Below, in pieces: positions 24,344 through 33,462 of a stretch of DNA of 64,000 nucleotides. Each line of letters opens with the position of its first letter. Positions within the stretch are counted from its first letter, which is position 1. The translations under genes and the position numbers were made by a program. The notes under the pieces were generated by a model. The model had not been told where the DNA came from and did not search any database. It was given only the letters and a program-made list of their open reading frames with translations. Source of the stretch: Nonomuraea angiospora (lineage in GTDB: Bacteria; Actinomycetota; Actinomycetes; Streptosporangiales; Streptosporangiaceae); assembly GCF_014873145.1 (NCBI RefSeq), contig NZ_JADBEK010000001.1, forward strand, positions 124,001 to 188,000. Direction: 5' to 3'.

Positions 24344-25552
24344 ATGTCCACGATCACGCGGCTGCCCAGGGCCACCGCCGCGGAGACCCTGGCCCTGGCC
24401 GCCGCGGTGGCGCTGCCGTCCATCGCGCAGGGCCCCGTCGCGCGCCGCCCCTACGCGGTGCGGCTGGCGGAGCTCGCCGACGCCGACGGCCGGGCGATCC
24501 GGCTGCTCGCCCGGCTGCGCGCAGAGCACGGCGAGGGCCCGCTGCTGGTACGGGTGCCCGGCCGCGGCTGGGTGATGCTGCCGCTGGCCTCGCGCGACGT
24601 GCGCGCGGTGCTCGACGACCGGGACTTCACCCCGGCGACGAGGGCGAAACGCGGCGCGCTCGGCCACTTCCAGCCCGACGGCGTGCTGATCACCCGCGAC
24701 CCCGGCCTGCGCGAGCGCCGGCGCGCCCTGAACGACCAGGTGCTCGGCTCCGGATTCGCCCCCTTCGCCCAGGTGGTGGAGGAGGAGGCCGCCACGCTGC
24801 CCCGCCACGGGCCGCTGAGCTGGCCGCGCTTCCACGCCACGCACTGGCGGATCGTGCGGCGCATCGTGCTCGGCGACGGCGCGCGGGACGACGTGGTCCT
24901 CACCCGGCAGCTCGACCGGCTGCGCGCCGACGCCAACTGGTCGGACCTGCGCGGGCTGCGCACCGACGTCTTCAACGCCTTCCGGCGCCGGCTGGCCGGG
25001 CACCTGGCGCGGGCCGAGCCGGGCAGCCTGGCGGCCGGGCAGGCCCGCGCGCACGCCGCGGCCGACGTGAACCCCGAGGGGCAGGTGCCGCACTGGCTGT
25101 TCGCCTTCGACGGGGCCGCCGCCGCGGCCTACCGGGCGCTCGCGCTGGCCGCCGCCCATGAGGGGACCGCGGATGCGAGGGCCACCGTGCTGGAGTCCGT
25201 GCGGCTCTGGCCCACGACGATCGCCATCGTGCGCGAGGCCGTCGGCCCGACAGAGTGGGACGTTCCCGACGGCACGACCGCGGTGATCTACAGCCCGTAC
25301 GTCAACAGGGCCGAGCCCGGCGACTCCTACCGCCCCGAGCTGTGGCGCGAGGGCGGCGGCGATTGGGCGGGCGTGCCGTTCAGCGCCGGGTTCGCGCGCT
25401 GCGCGGGGGAGGACCTGGTGCTGTTCACCGCCGCCACCCTCCTGGACGCAGTCCTGCGTGAGCGCTCAGTCAGAGCGTCCGTACGCTTGGAGGGGAGCCT
25501 GCCGGCCATGCTCAACCACTTCCGCCTCAACTTCGCTGTAAAAGCCGCATAA
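24344..25552 (+). CDS. Cytochrome P450, atypical
   Basis: A 402-residue P450-fold protein. The heme-thiolate loop FSAGFARCAGEDLVLF (C353) and the K-helix ExxR (ESVRLWPTT) are clear. The I-helix is unusual: AFDGAAAAAYRAL lacks the usual acid/alcohol pair (D/E-T) for oxygen activation. Some peroxide-using or non-canonical P450s also lack it. The substrate is unknown. The start ATG 24344 is 49 bp from the divergent FGE start; AAGGAAGGG lies a little far upstream. It is followed 15 bp later by the phosphatase gene. Confidence 0.82.
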   Translation: MSTITRLPRATAAETLALAAAVALPSIAQGPVARRPYAVRLAELADADGRAIRLLARLRAEHGEGPLLVRVPGRGWVMLPLASRDVRAVLDDRDFTPATRAKRGALGHFQPDGVLITRDPGLRERRRALNDQVLGSGFAPFAQVVEEEAATLPRHGPLSWPRFHATHWRIVRRIVLGDGARDDVVLTRQLDRLRADANWSDLRGLRTDVFNAFRRRLAGHLARAEPGSLAAGQARAHAAADVNPEGQVPHWLFAFDGAAAAAYRALALAAAHEGTADARATVLESVRLWPTTIAIVREAVGPTEWDVPDGTTAVIYSPYVNRAEPGDSYRPELWREGGGDWAGVPFSAGFARCAGEDLVLFTAATLLDAVLRERSVRASVRLEGSLPAMLNHFRLNFAVKAA

Positions 25553-25567
25553 CGGTAGCGTTTTCCC

Positions 25568-26530
25568 ATGCGACTCGGCGTGCTGGACATCGGCTCGAAC
25601 ACTGTCCATTTACTGGTCGTCGACGCCCACAGGGGCGCCCGGCCCATGCCCGCCTACTCCCACAAGGAGGCGCTCCGCCTGACGGAATACCTCGACGAGG
25701 ACAACCGGCTCGCTGCGGAGGGCGTCGAGCGGCTCGGCGCCTTCGTGGAGGAGGCCGTGCACCTGGCGGAGGACAAGGGGGTGGAGGACCTGCTGGCCTT
25801 CGCCACCTCGGCCGTGCGCGAGGCGGCCAACGGCGAGGAGGTCCTGGCGCAGGTCGAGGAGCGCAGCGGTGTGCACATCGAGGTGCTGTCCGGGCGTGAC
25901 GAGGCCAGGCTGACGTTCCTGGCGGTGCGACGGTGGTACGGCTGGTCGTCGGGGCGGCTGCTGGTCTTCGACATAGGCGGGGGCTCGCTGGAGATCGCCG
26001 CCGGTGTGGACGAGGAGCCCGACGTGGCCGTCTCGCTGCCGCTGGGCGCCGGGCGGCTGACGCGCGACTGGTTCACCGCCGACCCGCCGTCCGCCGAGGA
26101 GGTGCGCAAGCTGCGCAAGCACGTACGGACCGAGATCGCCCGCACGGTCGGCGACGTCGTCAGGAACGGCGAGGCCGACCGCGCGGTGGCCACGTCCAAG
26201 ACGTTCAAGCAGCTCGCCAGGATCGCCGGGGCGGCGCCCTCCAGCGACGGCCCCTACGTCTCCCGCCCGCTGTCCAGGCACGCCATGGCCGACTGGGCGG
26301 TCAAGCTGACCACCATGGGCGGCGCCGAGCGGGCTCAGCTGCCCGGCGTGTCAGAGGGGCGGGCGGCGCAGCTCGCGGCCGGGGCGCTGGTCGCAGACGC
26401 GGTCATGGACCTGTTCGAGGTGGACCGGCTGGAGGTGTGCCCGTGGGCGCTGCGCGAGGGGGTGATACTGCGCCGGCTCGACATCCTGCCGGGGCGGTTC
26501 GACCTGCGCACCGACAGCGCGCTGGAGTAA
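25568..26530 (+). CDS. Ppx/GppA family phosphatase
   Basis: A 320-residue protein of the ASKHA superfamily, which hydrolyses polyphosphate or pppGpp. Seen: phosphate-1 motif [13 protein letters not shown], catalytic-region [11 protein letters not shown], and phosphate-2 motif [11 protein letters not shown]. The size (single Ppx/GppA domain without the C-terminal HD domain) matches actinobacterial Ppx1-type proteins. It starts 15 bp after the P450 gene and is probably co-transcribed. The cytosolic role in stress signalling is established for the family, not for this gene. Confidence 0.92.
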   Translation: MRLGVLDIGSNTVHLLVVDAHRGARPMPAYSHKEALRLTEYLDEDNRLAAEGVERLGAFVEEAVHLAEDKGVEDLLAFATSAVREAANGEEVLAQVEERSGVHIEVLSGRDEARLTFLAVRRWYGWSSGRLLVFDIGGGSLEIAAGVDEEPDVAVSLPLGAGRLTRDWFTADPPSAEEVRKLRKHVRTEIARTVGDVVRNGEADRAVATSKTFKQLARIAGAAPSSDGPYVSRPLSRHAMADWAVKLTTMGGAERAQLPGVSEGRAAQLAAGALVADAVMDLFEVDRLEVCPWALREGVILRRLDILPGRFDLRTDSALE

Positions 26531-26567
26531 CGACGATCTATCCCGAAAAATTGGCATAAAGCGCTGG

Positions 26568-26969
26568 GTGCCGGGCATTGTCCGCCGAATGATGGAGGTG
26601 CTCGGCACGATCGGCTCCCTCGCCGTCGTGCTCCTGTTCATCGTCCTTGCCGTGCTGGCCATCTCGGTGGTCGCGCTGGTCGTCCTCGGATGCCTGGCCG
26701 GTTCGATGCTGGTCGACTGGCGCGGCCTGCGGCGGCGGCTGGCCAGGCTGGCCCGGGGCGGGCCGAGGCTGACGCTCAAGCGCAGCGGCGAGGCCGTTCC
26801 GGCCCGGCTGCGGGCGGAGCTGAGCGGGAGCACATCAGGGACCCGCCGCCGCTTCCTGCTCGGCGCCGCCCGATCGAGGGAACACGGGCCCGGCAGGGGC
26901 TTGAACGGTTCGCGGATCCACGGGCATCGCCCAGTGGATCGGCACGTGGATCGGCACACGCGCCTTTGA
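26568..26969 (+). CDS. Small membrane protein, unknown
   Basis: A 133-residue frame with GC-rich third positions over its first 85 codons, suggesting it is real. One long hydrophobic stretch (about residues 12-48, LAVVLLFIVLAVLAISVVALVVL) is followed by a basic segment (RGLRRRLARLARG) and a low-complexity tail ending in HGHRPVDRHVDRHTRL. No ribosome site precedes GTG 26568; ATG 26589 is an alternative. The last 40 codons may be spurious. Function unknown. Confidence 0.45.
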   Translation: MPGIVRRMMEVLGTIGSLAVVLLFIVLAVLAISVVALVVLGCLAGSMLVDWRGLRRRLARLARGGPRLTLKRSGEAVPARLRAELSGSTSGTRRRFLLGAARSREHGPGRGLNGSRIHGHRPVDRHVDRHTRL

Positions 26970-26992
26970 GCGCGATCATGGGGCGGGCCGGG

Positions 26993-27424
26993 TCACATGG
27001 CCATGAGGTAGAGCCCGGCCGCCCCGGGCGCGTACCGCAGCCGCTTCTCCAGGCAGACCACCGCGCCGTGCTCGTGCCTGTTGACGAACCGGATGTCGTC
27101 GGCGAGCGCGCGCATGATCAGGAGCCCGCGCCCGTGCTCGGCGCCCGGCTCGGGGTTGATGATCTGGTCAGGGTCGAAGCCGCCTCCGTTGTCGATGACC
27201 TTGATGATGCAGCGGTCATCGAGGACGGAGGTGCTGACCGTGTAGTCGTCGCTCGGCTCGGCGTGCCTGATCACGTTGGAACACGCCTCGGTGAGCATGA
27301 GTTCGATGTCGTCACGGATTTGCGAATCGACGCCGAGGGAACGCAGCGTGCCGTCCAGCATCTGCCTTATCAGGGGGACGCTCGCCGCATCCCTGGGCAG
27401 TCGGAGCGCTATCGTGGCCTCCAC
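26993..27424 (-). CDS. RsbW-like ATP-binding protein (anti-sigma factor kinase family)
   Basis: A 143-residue HATPase_c_2 protein with the N-box EACSNVIRHA and the later boxes VIDNGGGFDP and HGRGLLIMRALAD. Such proteins bind sigma factors and phosphorylate anti-anti-sigma partners, or act in other partner-switching circuits. No sigma factor or STAS protein is adjacent, so the partner is elsewhere. The start GTG 27424 has AAGGAG upstream. It lies 88 bp downstream of the TetR gene on the same strand. Confidence 0.88.
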   Translation of the reverse strand: MEATIALRLPRDAASVPLIRQMLDGTLRSLGVDSQIRDDIELMLTEACSNVIRHAEPSDDYTVSTSVLDDRCIIKVIDNGGGFDPDQIINPEPGAEHGRGLLIMRALADDIRFVNRHEHGAVVCLEKRLRYAPGAAGLYLMAM

Positions 27425-27512
27425 TTGGGGCTCCTTCCGTATGGATGCGTGTTCGTCCCCTTCCCTCGTTACAGTGCGTCAATCGTCCCGTTAGAGGTTC
27501 GGAGTCCGAAAG

Positions 27513-28058
27513 CTATGGCTCCAGCAGGCGCATGGCGACCTCTAGGGAGGCTTTGTCCACTTCGTCCTCGGACAGCTGGCCCTGGTCGATCATCCATTTC
27601 CCCGCGTGGATCGCGAACAGCGCCGTCGCGCGGCTGACGCGCTCGACGGGCGTGGCACCGGGCTCGTTCAGCTCGGCCACGAGCTCCATCATCAGCTCGC
27701 GGGTCTTGGCGAGCGTCGGATGGTCACGCAGCGCGGTCTGGTTGCGCTCCAGGAACCTGGCCACCCCGATGTGCTGGGTGCGTCTGATCCCCGCGGCGTA
27801 GCGCTCGACCAGCTCGCGCCGCGTCTGCGGCGTCTTCGGCCGGCTCCGGGCCCACTCGAGGAGCTCCTCCAGCTCCACCAGCCGGTTGCCGACCAGGCTC
27901 GTGACGATGTCGTCCTTGGTCTTGAAGTGGTAGTAAAGGGCGGCCTTCGTCACCCCGAGCTCCTCGGCGATCTCCCGCAGTGACGTCGCCTCGTATCCCT
28001 GCTCTGTGAACAGCCGGAGCGCGATCTCCTGAATCCGGGTCCGAGTGTCTTCCCGCAC
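27513..28058 (-). CDS. TetR-family repressor of the adjacent MFS exporter
   Basis: A 181-residue TetR protein with N-terminal helix-turn-helix (TSLREIAEELGVTKAALYYHFKTKDDI) and a helical ligand domain. It is divergent from the DHA2 exporter gene, and two palindromes between them are the evident operators. The start GTG 28058 has AAAGG 6 nt before it. An upstream TTG at 28088 would place coding sequence inside the operator and is rejected. Ligand-induced release of efflux is the expected mode (family knowledge). Confidence 0.9.
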   Translation of the reverse strand: MREDTRTRIQEIALRLFTEQGYEATSLREIAEELGVTKAALYYHFKTKDDIVTSLVGNRLVELEELLEWARSRPKTPQTRRELVERYAAGIRRTQHIGVARFLERNQTALRDHPTLAKTRELMMELVAELNEPGATPVERVSRATALFAIHAGKWMIDQGQLSEDEVDKASLEVAMRLLEP

Positions 28059-28073
28059 TTCACACCTTTTCGA

Positions 28074-28127
28074 CTTGACGGCCGGCAAGTAAGTATCTAC
28101 CTTATTCTATGCTTGCCGGGCGGCAAG
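28074..28127. promoter_or_regulatory. Twin TetR operators over a divergent promoter
   Basis: Site 1, CTTGACG-GC-CGGCAAG (28074-28089, one mismatch between arms), and site 2, CTTGCCG-GG-CGGCAAG (28112-28127, perfect), lie 38 bp apart centre to centre, and each is followed by TAAG. The plus-strand promoter is TTGACG (28075-28080), 17 bp, TACCTT (28098-28103). The minus-strand promoter is probably TTGCCG (complement of 28121-28126), 16 bp, TAAGGT. Each operator covers one -35 box, so one repressor can silence both directions. Confidence 0.8.
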
Positions 28128-28163
28128 TAAGCAAGATCCAAAAGCACAAAGGGGGGGTGTCCG

Positions 28164-29735
28164 GTGGCGGAGGCAGTCGGACGGCGGCGTGAGGTCATGG
28201 TCGTTCTGCCGGGACTGATGTTAGCCATGGTCCTGGCGATGCTGGACAACATGATCGTGGGCACGGCCATGCCGCGCATCGTCGGGGAGCTCGGCGGTCT
28301 GACGCATCTGTCCTGGGTCGTCACGGCGTACGTGCTGGGCACGACCGTCTCGACGCCGATCTGGGGCAAGATCGGCGACCTGTACGGCCGCAAGACCATC
28401 TTCATCATCTCGATCGTCATCTTCATGGTCGGCTCCGCGCTCTGCGGCATGGCGGGTTCGTCGCTGCTCGGCGGGCCGGACGGCGGCATGGCCGAGCTGA
28501 TCGCCTTCCGCGCGATCCAGGGGCTCGGCGCGGGCGGCCTCATCGTGAACGTCATGGCGATCATCGGCGACCTGGTGCCGCCCCGCGAGCGCGGCCAGTA
28601 CCAGGGCATCATGGCCGGCGTCATGTCGCTGGCGATGATCGCGGGCCCGCTGGTCGGCGGCTTCATCACCGACCACCTCGACTGGCGCTGGGCCTTCTAC
28701 GTGAACCTGCCGATCGGCGCGATCGCGCTGGGCATGATCGTGACGCAGCTGCACCTGCCGAAGCTGCGCAACACGGTGCGCATCGACTGGGCGGGCGCGG
28801 GCCTGCTGTCCGTCGGCATCACCGCCCTGGTGCTCATCACGACCTGGGGAGGCAACGAGTACGCCTGGGGCTCCTGGCAGATCCTCACCCTCGTCGCGAT
28901 CGCCGTGGTCACGCTGGCGCTGTTCGTCGTGGTCGAGCGGAAGGTCGAGGAGCCGATCATGCCGCTGCAGCTCTTCGCCAACCGCAACTTCACGCTGATC
29001 TCGATCATCGGCTTCCTGCTGGGCTTCGCCATGTTCGGCGCGATCAACTTCCTGCCGCTGTTCCAGCAGATGGTGCAGGGCTCCACGGCCACCAACTCCG
29101 GCCTGCTGATGCTGCCGATGATGGGCGCCGCCATGGTGGTGTCGCTGTTCGTGGGCAAGGCGATCACCGTCACGGGCAAGTACAAGATCTACCCGGTGCT
29201 CGGCGGGATCGGCATGGCCGTGGGCATGTGGCTGCTGTCCACGATGGACGTCCACACGGCCTCCTGGGTCACCGGCATCTACATCGCCGTGCTCGGCCTC
29301 GGCATGGGCTTCCTCATGCAGACCACGATGCTCATCGCCCAGAACAGCGTCGAGCAGAAGGACCTGGGCGTCTCCAGCAGCGCCACCACGTTCTTCCGGT
29401 CGATCGGCGGCTCGTTCGGCGTCTCGCTGTTCGGGGCGATCTTCAACAACCACCTGCTGTCGGAGCTGACCTCCCGCTTCGGCGAGCAGGCGGCCGAGCG
29501 CGTGGCCAAGAGCGGCGGCCGGATGGACCCGAGCGCGGTCGCCCAGATGCCCGCGCAGATGCGCACCGGGGTGCTGGAGTCGCTGGCGACCTCGATCTCC
29601 GGCGTCTTCTGGTGGGCCATCCTGTTCGCGGTCGTCGTGCCCGTGCTGGCCGCGTTCGTCAAGGAGATCCCGCTGCGCGGCGGCGCTCCGGCGCCCGCCA
29701 AGGACGAGCAGGCCGTCAGCCCCGCGGCGGGCTGA
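28164..29735 (+). CDS. DHA2-family MFS multidrug exporter (EmrB/QacA type)
   Basis: A 523-residue proton antiporter with 14 predicted membrane segments. The N-terminal LDNMIVGTAMPRIVGELG motif (motif D1) and GKIGDLYGRKTIF (motif A) are typical of the drug:H+ antiporter-2 family, which exports cationic or amphipathic drugs. GTG 28164 follows a run of seven G residues. It is controlled by the divergent TetR protein through the two operators upstream. The natural substrate is unknown. Confidence 0.93.
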   Translation: MAEAVGRRREVMVVLPGLMLAMVLAMLDNMIVGTAMPRIVGELGGLTHLSWVVTAYVLGTTVSTPIWGKIGDLYGRKTIFIISIVIFMVGSALCGMAGSSLLGGPDGGMAELIAFRAIQGLGAGGLIVNVMAIIGDLVPPRERGQYQGIMAGVMSLAMIAGPLVGGFITDHLDWRWAFYVNLPIGAIALGMIVTQLHLPKLRNTVRIDWAGAGLLSVGITALVLITTWGGNEYAWGSWQILTLVAIAVVTLALFVVVERKVEEPIMPLQLFANRNFTLISIIGFLLGFAMFGAINFLPLFQQMVQGSTATNSGLLMLPMMGAAMVVSLFVGKAITVTGKYKIYPVLGGIGMAVGMWLLSTMDVHTASWVTGIYIAVLGLGMGFLMQTTMLIAQNSVEQKDLGVSSSATTFFRSIGGSFGVSLFGAIFNNHLLSELTSRFGEQAAERVAKSGGRMDPSAVAQMPAQMRTGVLESLATSISGVFWWAILFAVVVPVLAAFVKEIPLRGGAPAPAKDEQAVSPAAG

Positions 29736-29816
29736 GCACCCGGCCGAGCGCGCCTCCCGTTCGACCTTGCGGAAAATGGGAGGCGCGCGGCCGGTGTTTT
29801 GTGGACAATCCCCGCT

Positions 29817-30749
29817 ATGCACCACACCCTCGGCCGCCCGCGCGTCGAAGACGCCGCGGCCATCCATGAGCTGATCGCGGCCTACGACACCGCGGTGATC
29901 GGCTCACCCGACATGACGCTCGACGACGTCGCCGACGAGCTGGCCGAGCCCGGCTTCGACCGCGACAGGGACGGCTGGCTGGCCCGCGACGGCGACGGCC
30001 GCCTCGACGGCTGGGCCTGGGCGTGCCGCGTCGGCGACAGCGACACGGTGGACGTCGAGGTGATCGTACGGCCCGGCGTGACGGGCCTGGACGACCGGCT
30101 CTGGCCCCTGGTGATTGGCCGCGCCCGCGAGCTGGCCGCCGAGGCCGGCCACGACGGCGCCACCCTGCACATCGGCGTCTACCGCGCCGACACCGCCAAG
30201 CGGGACACGGCCGAGGCGCGCGGTTTCTCGCCCGGCACCAGCTTCCACCGCATGCGCATCGACCATGACGGGCCCGTGGAGCCGCCCGCCCCGCCCGCCG
30301 GGCTGACCCTGCACACGGGGGAGAGCGAGGACGCGCGGCGCGAGGCGCACCGGGCGCACCAGGAGGGCTTCGCCGAGCACTTCGGGTTCGTGCCGGTCGA
30401 CTACGACGTGTGGTATTCGCGCCGGCAGGCCCAGTCCACGACGGACTGGGCCCAGCTCACCCTGGCCCGCCTCGACGGCCGCCCCGCCGGGGTGCTGATC
30501 GCCAACAACCAGTTCGTCCCCGACGAGGGCTGCGGCTACGTGGCCACGCTCGCGGTCGTCCCGGAGTTCCGCGGCCGGGGCCTGGGGCGCTTCCTGCTCC
30601 GCCACGCCTTCGCCGCCGACGCCGCGCGCGGCCGCAAGGGCACGATCCTGCACGTCGACTCCAACAACACCACCCCGGCGCTCGGGCTCTACGAGTCGGC
30701 CGGCATGCGCCCCGTCCTGGTCATCGACGTCTGGCAGCAGCGCCTCTGA
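29817..30749 (+). CDS. GNAT-family N-acetyltransferase, two-domain
   Basis: A 310-residue protein with two GNAT-like halves. The C-terminal half has a clear acetyl-CoA loop (VVPEFRGRGLGRFLLRHAF) and NNTTPALGLYESAGM; the N-terminal half is degenerate. This is the mycothiol-synthase-like/tandem-GNAT layout, but the sequence is not close enough to call MshD. ATG 29817 has no ribosome site; TTG 29799 is an in-frame alternative. Convergent with the helicase operon (12-bp gap). Confidence 0.85.
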   Translation: MHHTLGRPRVEDAAAIHELIAAYDTAVIGSPDMTLDDVADELAEPGFDRDRDGWLARDGDGRLDGWAWACRVGDSDTVDVEVIVRPGVTGLDDRLWPLVIGRARELAAEAGHDGATLHIGVYRADTAKRDTAEARGFSPGTSFHRMRIDHDGPVEPPAPPAGLTLHTGESEDARREAHRAHQEGFAEHFGFVPVDYDVWYSRRQAQSTTDWAQLTLARLDGRPAGVLIANNQFVPDEGCGYVATLAVVPEFRGRGLGRFLLRHAFAADAARGRKGTILHVDSNNTTPALGLYESAGMRPVLVIDVWQQRL

Positions 30750-30760
30750 CGGCCGGGGCG

Positions 30761-32038
30761 TCAGACGCGGTGGCGGGACAGGTGGTCGAGGACCGACTGG
30801 TTGGCCTCCCAGCCGTCGGGGAACTTGACCGGCACCCCCAGCTGCACCGGCTCCGCCGACGGGTGGGCGTCCAGGAGCTCGGCGATGCCCGCCCGCGCCA
30901 CGACGACGCAGGCGTGCCGGTGCCGTGACGCCAGCACGCACAGCCGCCCCGACTCCAGGTGGAAGGCCGTGGCGTCGCGGCGGCCCGACAGCGGGTGCAG
31001 GACGATCGTCACGTCGTACTCGCGCCCCTGCAGGCGGTTGGCCGTGTCCACGGTGATCTCCGCCGGCACCCCGGCGGCCCGGATGGCGGCCACCTGGTCG
31101 CGGTGGGCGGCCCCGACCGCGATGCGCTCCGCCGTCACCGGCCGCTCGCCCTGCTCGGAGGAGGCCACGGCGCCGCGCTGCAGCAGGCGTTCGGCCAGCA
31201 GCGCCACCGCCCGCACGGCCTCCCCGTCGGTCCGCACGGTGTGCCGGTTGGGCAGCTCCAGCAGCGCCCACCCCGACCGGGCGGCCTCCTCCAGCGCCCG
31301 GTCGTGCACGGTCCCCATGCCGCCGGTCACCAGCTCCAGCCGCCGATCACCGTGCGACGTCCCCGACCGGAACCCGGTGAACGGGTAGAACGCCTGCGAC
31401 ACCACCGGCGCGGCAGAGGCCGGCAGGCGCCACGACACCGGCAGCCGGTGGACGGGGAGGTCCGGATTGTGGCGCAGCAGCACCGACACCGCGCTCTGCA
31501 GCGGATCCCACGACAGCCCCGACCACCGGTCCCCGTCCACGATCGAGAACGGATCGAGCTGCCCCGGATCGCCCACGAACAGCGCCCGCTCGAACAGCCC
31601 CGCGATCCGCAGCAGCTTGTCCGAGCGCATCTGGTACGCCTCGTCCACGATCGCCCACGGCCACACCCGGCCGCCGATCCAGGCCCACTTGTCGGCGGTC
31701 GCGATGACGATGTCCGGGTCGCCGAGATCCTGGATCCGGGTGCCGACCCGGACGCCGGCCAGCTCCAGCAGCCGCAGCGGTGGCACGTAGCCGCCGGCCG
31801 ACAGCCGGCCCACGGTCAGGTGCGGGTGCTTGTCGGAGATGCGGGTCACCAGGTCGTCGACCTGCTCGTTCGTCTGGGCGACGATCATCAGGGGCTCGCC
31901 GGTCGCCGCGATGTGCGCCGCCGCCCGCACCACCAGCGTGGACTTGCCCGCGCCGGGCGGCGAGTCGACCACGACGCCGCGGTGCCGGGGCAGGTCGGCG
32001 AGGACGTTCCTGATGACCTGCTCCGGGCTGTCGGTCAC
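30761..32038 (-). CDS. SF1 (Upf1/Dna2-like) DNA or RNA helicase, last gene of the four-gene operon
   Basis: A 425-residue helicase core. Seen in order: Walker A SPPGAGKST (26-34), Ia QTNEQVDDL (55-63), II VDEA (131-134), III GDPGQLDP (156-163), IV SWRLP (202-206), V VDTANRLQGREYD (330-342) and VI CVLASRHRHA (367-376). This set is that of SF1B Upf1/Dna2/AAA_11-AAA_12 helicases, without large insertions. The start GTG 32038 overlaps the previous stop as GTGA and has AGGAGGAG 5 nt upstream. Operon partners are an Fe-S nuclease and two unknown proteins, suggesting one complex that processes nucleic-acid ends. Confidence 0.88.
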   Translation of the reverse strand: MTDSPEQVIRNVLADLPRHRGVVVDSPPGAGKSTLVVRAAAHIAATGEPLMIVAQTNEQVDDLVTRISDKHPHLTVGRLSAGGYVPPLRLLELAGVRVGTRIQDLGDPDIVIATADKWAWIGGRVWPWAIVDEAYQMRSDKLLRIAGLFERALFVGDPGQLDPFSIVDGDRWSGLSWDPLQSAVSVLLRHNPDLPVHRLPVSWRLPASAAPVVSQAFYPFTGFRSGTSHGDRRLELVTGGMGTVHDRALEEAARSGWALLELPNRHTVRTDGEAVRAVALLAERLLQRGAVASSEQGERPVTAERIAVGAAHRDQVAAIRAAGVPAEITVDTANRLQGREYDVTIVLHPLSGRRDATAFHLESGRLCVLASRHRHACVVVARAGIAELLDAHPSAEPVQLGVPVKFPDGWEANQSVLDHLSRHRV

Positions 32039-33462
32039 GACCACTCCTCCTGGGCGTCCTCGTCGTCGGGCACGTGCTCCTGCGGCGGCCCGCCGTGCGT
32101 CCACGGCGTGGCCTCGGAGTCGGGCAGGTGGGGCGAGCCCTGGAAGTCGTCGGTCAGCGACGTGTAGCAGACCCGCTCGCCGATCTCGGGCACCGCTCCC
32201 GGCGCCGGCGTCTTCCCCCGGCCCATGCCCTTGGTGATCTTCAGGGTGACCAGGCCCTGGCCGGCCTCCACGAGCTCGGCGCCCTGGCCGCGGCGCTGCG
32301 GGGTGCCGAGCGAGGTGCCGGGCGCCAGGCGCACCGGGTCGTCGGTCTTGATCACCACCAGCGGGCGGAGCTTGCGGGAGCGGCCCTCGCCCTCGGTGTT
32401 GTCGGGGACGGTCTCGATCACCTCGCCCGCGAACGCCTCCCCGGTCAGCCGGTACTCGGCCATGACCAGGGGGTCGTCGTAGGCGCGCTGCACGTCGTAC
32501 GCCGCCTGGGCCCGCTCCATGCGGGCCAGCTTGGCCGCGGCGGCCACCGCCCCGTCGCGCCTGGCCTGCGGCGGCGCGCCCTCGGCGATGTGCACCGCCA
32601 TGCCGCTGAAGGAGCCGCGGTCCTGCTCCCACCGCTGCGCGACGCTCGAGCCCTCCTCCAGCCCGGCCAGCAGGTCGACGGCCTGCCACATGAGCCGCCA
32701 CGTGGGCTCGAGCTGGGTGCGCAGCGCCTCGGTGATGCGCTCGGGCGACTCGCTGTCCATTGCCGGCGCCAGCACCTCCGCGTCGAACCCCGGATCGGTC
32801 GCGGGCCCGGCGGGCGGCCAGATCAGCGGGTCCTCGGCCTCGTCGTCGGGCCCCCTGGTGATCCAGGCCAGCAGCGCGGCCAGGTTGGCGTCCTCCAGCG
32901 AGCTCTGCCCGCTGGCCCAGTGCCGGCCCAGCTCCTCGGTCGCGGCCAGCATCATCGACGAGCCCGGGTACGCGGCCCGCTCCGCGAAGTACGTCAGCCA
33001 CCGCCCCAGCAGCGGCACCGCCTCGGGCACCGGATAGGGCCCGTCGGCCCGGCGGAAGCGCGTGGAGCGGCCGAGCAGCCTGGTGAAGGCCACCCCGGTC
33101 TGGTTGGGCACGACGAGCTGCGGCGCGTCCAGCACGCGCTCGTAGGGGTCGGCGTTCTTGCGCTCCACCGTCTCGGTGTCGGCCATGAAGCCCTCGACGT
33201 ACGGCAGCAGCACCCCGGCCAGCTCGGCGGCCCAGGCGAAGCGCAGGTCGCGGTTGCGTGGCTGGGTCACCACGAGCAGGCGCGGCCGCTCCCGCTCGGT
33301 GCCGAGCATGGCGGCCAGCGGCGCGGCGGCCTCGCCCGAGAGCCTGAGCGGGATGAAGACCATCGGCCGCTCCGACAGGTGGCAGTGCCTGACGGTCGCG
33401 ACGGGCTGCGCGATGCCCTCCTCCAGGGCCCGCAGCCGCGCGAGCGAGGTCAGCATGCTCAC
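32035..33462 (-). CDS. Unknown 475-residue protein of the helicase-nuclease operon
   Basis: I do not recognise a family. Residues 1 to about 300 are mixed and rich in Ala, Arg and Pro, with early VFIPLRLSGEAAAPLAAMLG. Residues about 330-440 are beta-rich (EAFAGEVIETVPDNT, LRPLVVIKTDDPVRL, GQGLVTLKITKGMG, IGERVCYTSLTDDF) and could form a beta-barrel like the 1B domain of Upf1/Dna2 helicases or an OB fold. The tail is acidic. GTG 33462 overlaps the nuclease stop as GTGA, with GGGAG upstream. Its place between nuclease and helicase suggests a bridging subunit (inference). Confidence 0.8.
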   Translation of the reverse strand: MSMLTSLARLRALEEGIAQPVATVRHCHLSERPMVFIPLRLSGEAAAPLAAMLGTERERPRLLVVTQPRNRDLRFAWAAELAGVLLPYVEGFMADTETVERKNADPYERVLDAPQLVVPNQTGVAFTRLLGRSTRFRRADGPYPVPEAVPLLGRWLTYFAERAAYPGSSMMLAATEELGRHWASGQSSLEDANLAALLAWITRGPDDEAEDPLIWPPAGPATDPGFDAEVLAPAMDSESPERITEALRTQLEPTWRLMWQAVDLLAGLEEGSSVAQRWEQDRGSFSGMAVHIAEGAPPQARRDGAVAAAAKLARMERAQAAYDVQRAYDDPLVMAEYRLTGEAFAGEVIETVPDNTEGEGRSRKLRPLVVIKTDDPVRLAPGTSLGTPQRRGQGAELVEAGQGLVTLKITKGMGRGKTPAPGAVPEIGERVCYTSLTDDFQGSPHLPDSEATPWTHGGPPQEHVPDDEDAQEEWS

